Below, piece by piece: positions 63,056-64,000 of a stretch of DNA of 64,000 bases. A model generated the notes under the pieces. That model made no database searches, was not told the origin of the DNA, and saw only the letters and a program-made list of their open reading frames with translations. The stretch is from Paenibacillus sp. FSL R7-0204 (GTDB taxonomy: Bacteria > Bacillota > Bacilli > Paenibacillales > Paenibacillaceae). The stretch spans positions 2,356,001 to 2,420,000 of the forward strand of contig NZ_JBBOCA010000001.1 of assembly GCF_038002225.1 (NCBI RefSeq), written 5' to 3'. Within the stretch, counting starts at the first letter, position 1. Each line of letters opens with the position of its first letter. Position numbers and translations under genes: made by a program.

Positions 63056-64000
63056 TTATATAGAAGCTTCGCGTGAGAAGGGGAGGACCACCATATTGTT
63101 GAATTCCCGATGCCCGGCCTCAATCGTCATATTGCCGCCGTACTTCTCACAGATTCTGGAGATATTGGTCAGGCCGATACCGTGGTATTCCGGGTCCGGC
63201 TTCCGGCTCTGCAAAGAGGTAGTCTCCGGGACGGTATGATTCAGGATGCGGATGAACAGCGCGGATTCACTGGAGTGCATCTGGATCAGAATGTAGCGGT
63301 CCTCGGCGAGCCGTACTTTTTTGGAGGCTTCAATGGCATTGTCCAGCATGTTGCCCAGCACAACGCACAGGTCATAACGGTCGATGTGAAGCTCACCAGG
63401 CAGCAGCTTAAGCCGGGTATCGATCCGGATGCCGTTCGCTTGTCCGATATTCAGCGTGTTCGTGACCAGCGCATCCACCGCCAGATGGCCGGTGTTGACC
63501 CGCTGATAGGCATCCCCTACCTTATTCTGCGTAAGCTTGATATGCTCCAGAGCCGCGGCCGGATCATCCCGCCGGATACACTCTTCAATGTAGAGGAACT
63601 GCTGATGGGTATCGTGGATGATTCTTTTAATCGACTTGAAGCTGTGCACCGTCTTCTCATAGTTGGCGTCCTGATAGTTCATCTGGTGCTGGAGCTGGGC
63701 GTTCTCATGCATGAACTGGAACTTATCCGTTATCGTATCGAAGATATAGACGATCATCACATTCAGGAACAGGAAGCCGAGAATCGCAAAGAAATAATAG
63801 AAATCCTTCGTGTTGTTCACCGTAAGGACGTTGATCTGATAGGTGCTGATAAGCGGGACGAGCAGGAACATCACATAATACCGGTAGGGCAGGGAGACGC
63901 TTCGCCGCTTGGAGATCAGCCGAATGATCTGAATGACAGGGAACATAATAATGCAGCTCAGGATCAGCCCCTTGATGAAAGCCGGCCGGTCAATCCCCGC
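63056..64000 (-). CDS. AgrC-like GHKL sensor histidine kinase (partial)
   Basis: The frame is open through the right edge, so the N-terminus is missing; 314 residues are seen. Remaining membrane helices (about 1-100 of the visible part) lead into a helical segment with the probable phospho-acceptor His in IIHDTHQQFLYIEE, and a GHKL ATPase with VLGNMLDNAIEASKK (N-box) and GIGLTNISRICEKYGG (G-box). This is the layout of AgrC/YehU-like peptide-responsive kinases that partner LytTR regulators. The partner would lie beyond this window or elsewhere. It is unlike the two YesM-type kinases in this window. Confidence 0.87.
   Translation of the reverse strand, partial: AGIDRPAFIKGLILSCIIMFPVIQIIRLISKRRSVSLPYRYYVMFLLVPLISTYQINVLTVNNTKDFYYFFAILGFLFLNVMIVYIFDTITDKFQFMHENAQLQHQMNYQDANYEKTVHSFKSIKRIIHDTHQQFLYIEECIRRDDPAAALEHIKLTQNKVGDAYQRVNTGHLAVDALVTNTLNIGQANGIRIDTRLKLLPGELHIDRYDLCVVLGNMLDNAIEASKKVRLAEDRYILIQMHSSESALFIRILNHTVPETTSLQSRKPDPEYHGIGLTNISRICEKYGGNMTIEAGHREFNNMVVLPFSREASI

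Overview
The window looks like Paenibacillus chromosome. It has YesM/YesN-type two-component systems paired with LplB/LplC-type carbohydrate ABC importers that lack their own ATPase, SLH-domain exoproteins, strong AGGAGG ribosome binding sites, non-ATG starts and many short intergenic repeats. No rRNA, tRNA, phage, insertion sequence or CRISPR array was seen. Both ends cut through genes.

Layout. 1-11.1 kb: the end of a PfkB sugar kinase, a sucrose phosphorylase, an esterase, a two-component system, a carbohydrate ABC importer and a Nif3-like protein. 11.1-13.3 kb (minus): a FGGY kinase and a small secreted protein. 14.0-19.4 kb: acyl-CoA:carboxylate CoA-transferase, OFA-family MFS carrier, FabK-like flavoprotein and a PAS/AAA+ activator whose sigma-54 contact loop (GAFTGA) is replaced. 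19.5-22.9 kb: an SLH-anchored serine hydrolase and an ankyrin protein. 23.2-43.8 kb: a polysaccharide locus. 44-49.4 kb (minus): aldo/keto reductase, then a TPR-methyltransferase and two tandem fusions of a left-handed beta-helix acyltransferase to a GT2 glycosyltransferase. 49.5-57 kb: MerR regulator, HIT protein, amino-acid ABC importer with an embedded CapA-like protein, and HflK/HflC. 57-64 kb: a double-domain glycosyltransferase, UppP and DedA behind an S-box-like leader, a serine hydrolase and a partial AgrC-like histidine kinase.

The most coherent system is 23.2-43.8 kb, read here as a xanthan-utilisation locus. A secreted GH9 endoglucanase with duplicated flanking binding modules diverges from a two-component system, ABC importer, cytoplasmic GH88 unsaturated glucuronyl hydrolase, cytoplasmic GH92 alpha-mannosidase and cytoplasmic PL8 lyase. 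This is the set needed for a cellulose backbone with mannose-glucuronate-mannose side chains. The secreted PL8 lyase at the far end, which has a golvesin/Xly-type binding domain, is broken by a nonsense codon, an internal deletion and a 1-bp frameshift. That suggests the strain cuts the polymer first with GH9, imports oligosaccharides and uses its lyase inside the cell. A nearly identical 28-bp site lies upstream of both the regulator gene and the importer.

Other points for a second look: an S-box-like (SAM-I) leader whose ligand-contact bases look altered, in front of two undecaprenyl-phosphate recycling genes; a ~188-bp repeat at 13.6 and 62.9 kb whose copies keep a stem through paired substitutions; a ~185-bp repeat at 6.2 and 54.5 kb; and a 51-bp tandem repeat family at 21.7 and 41.2 kb. 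All functions are read from sequence motifs by eye; no database search was run.
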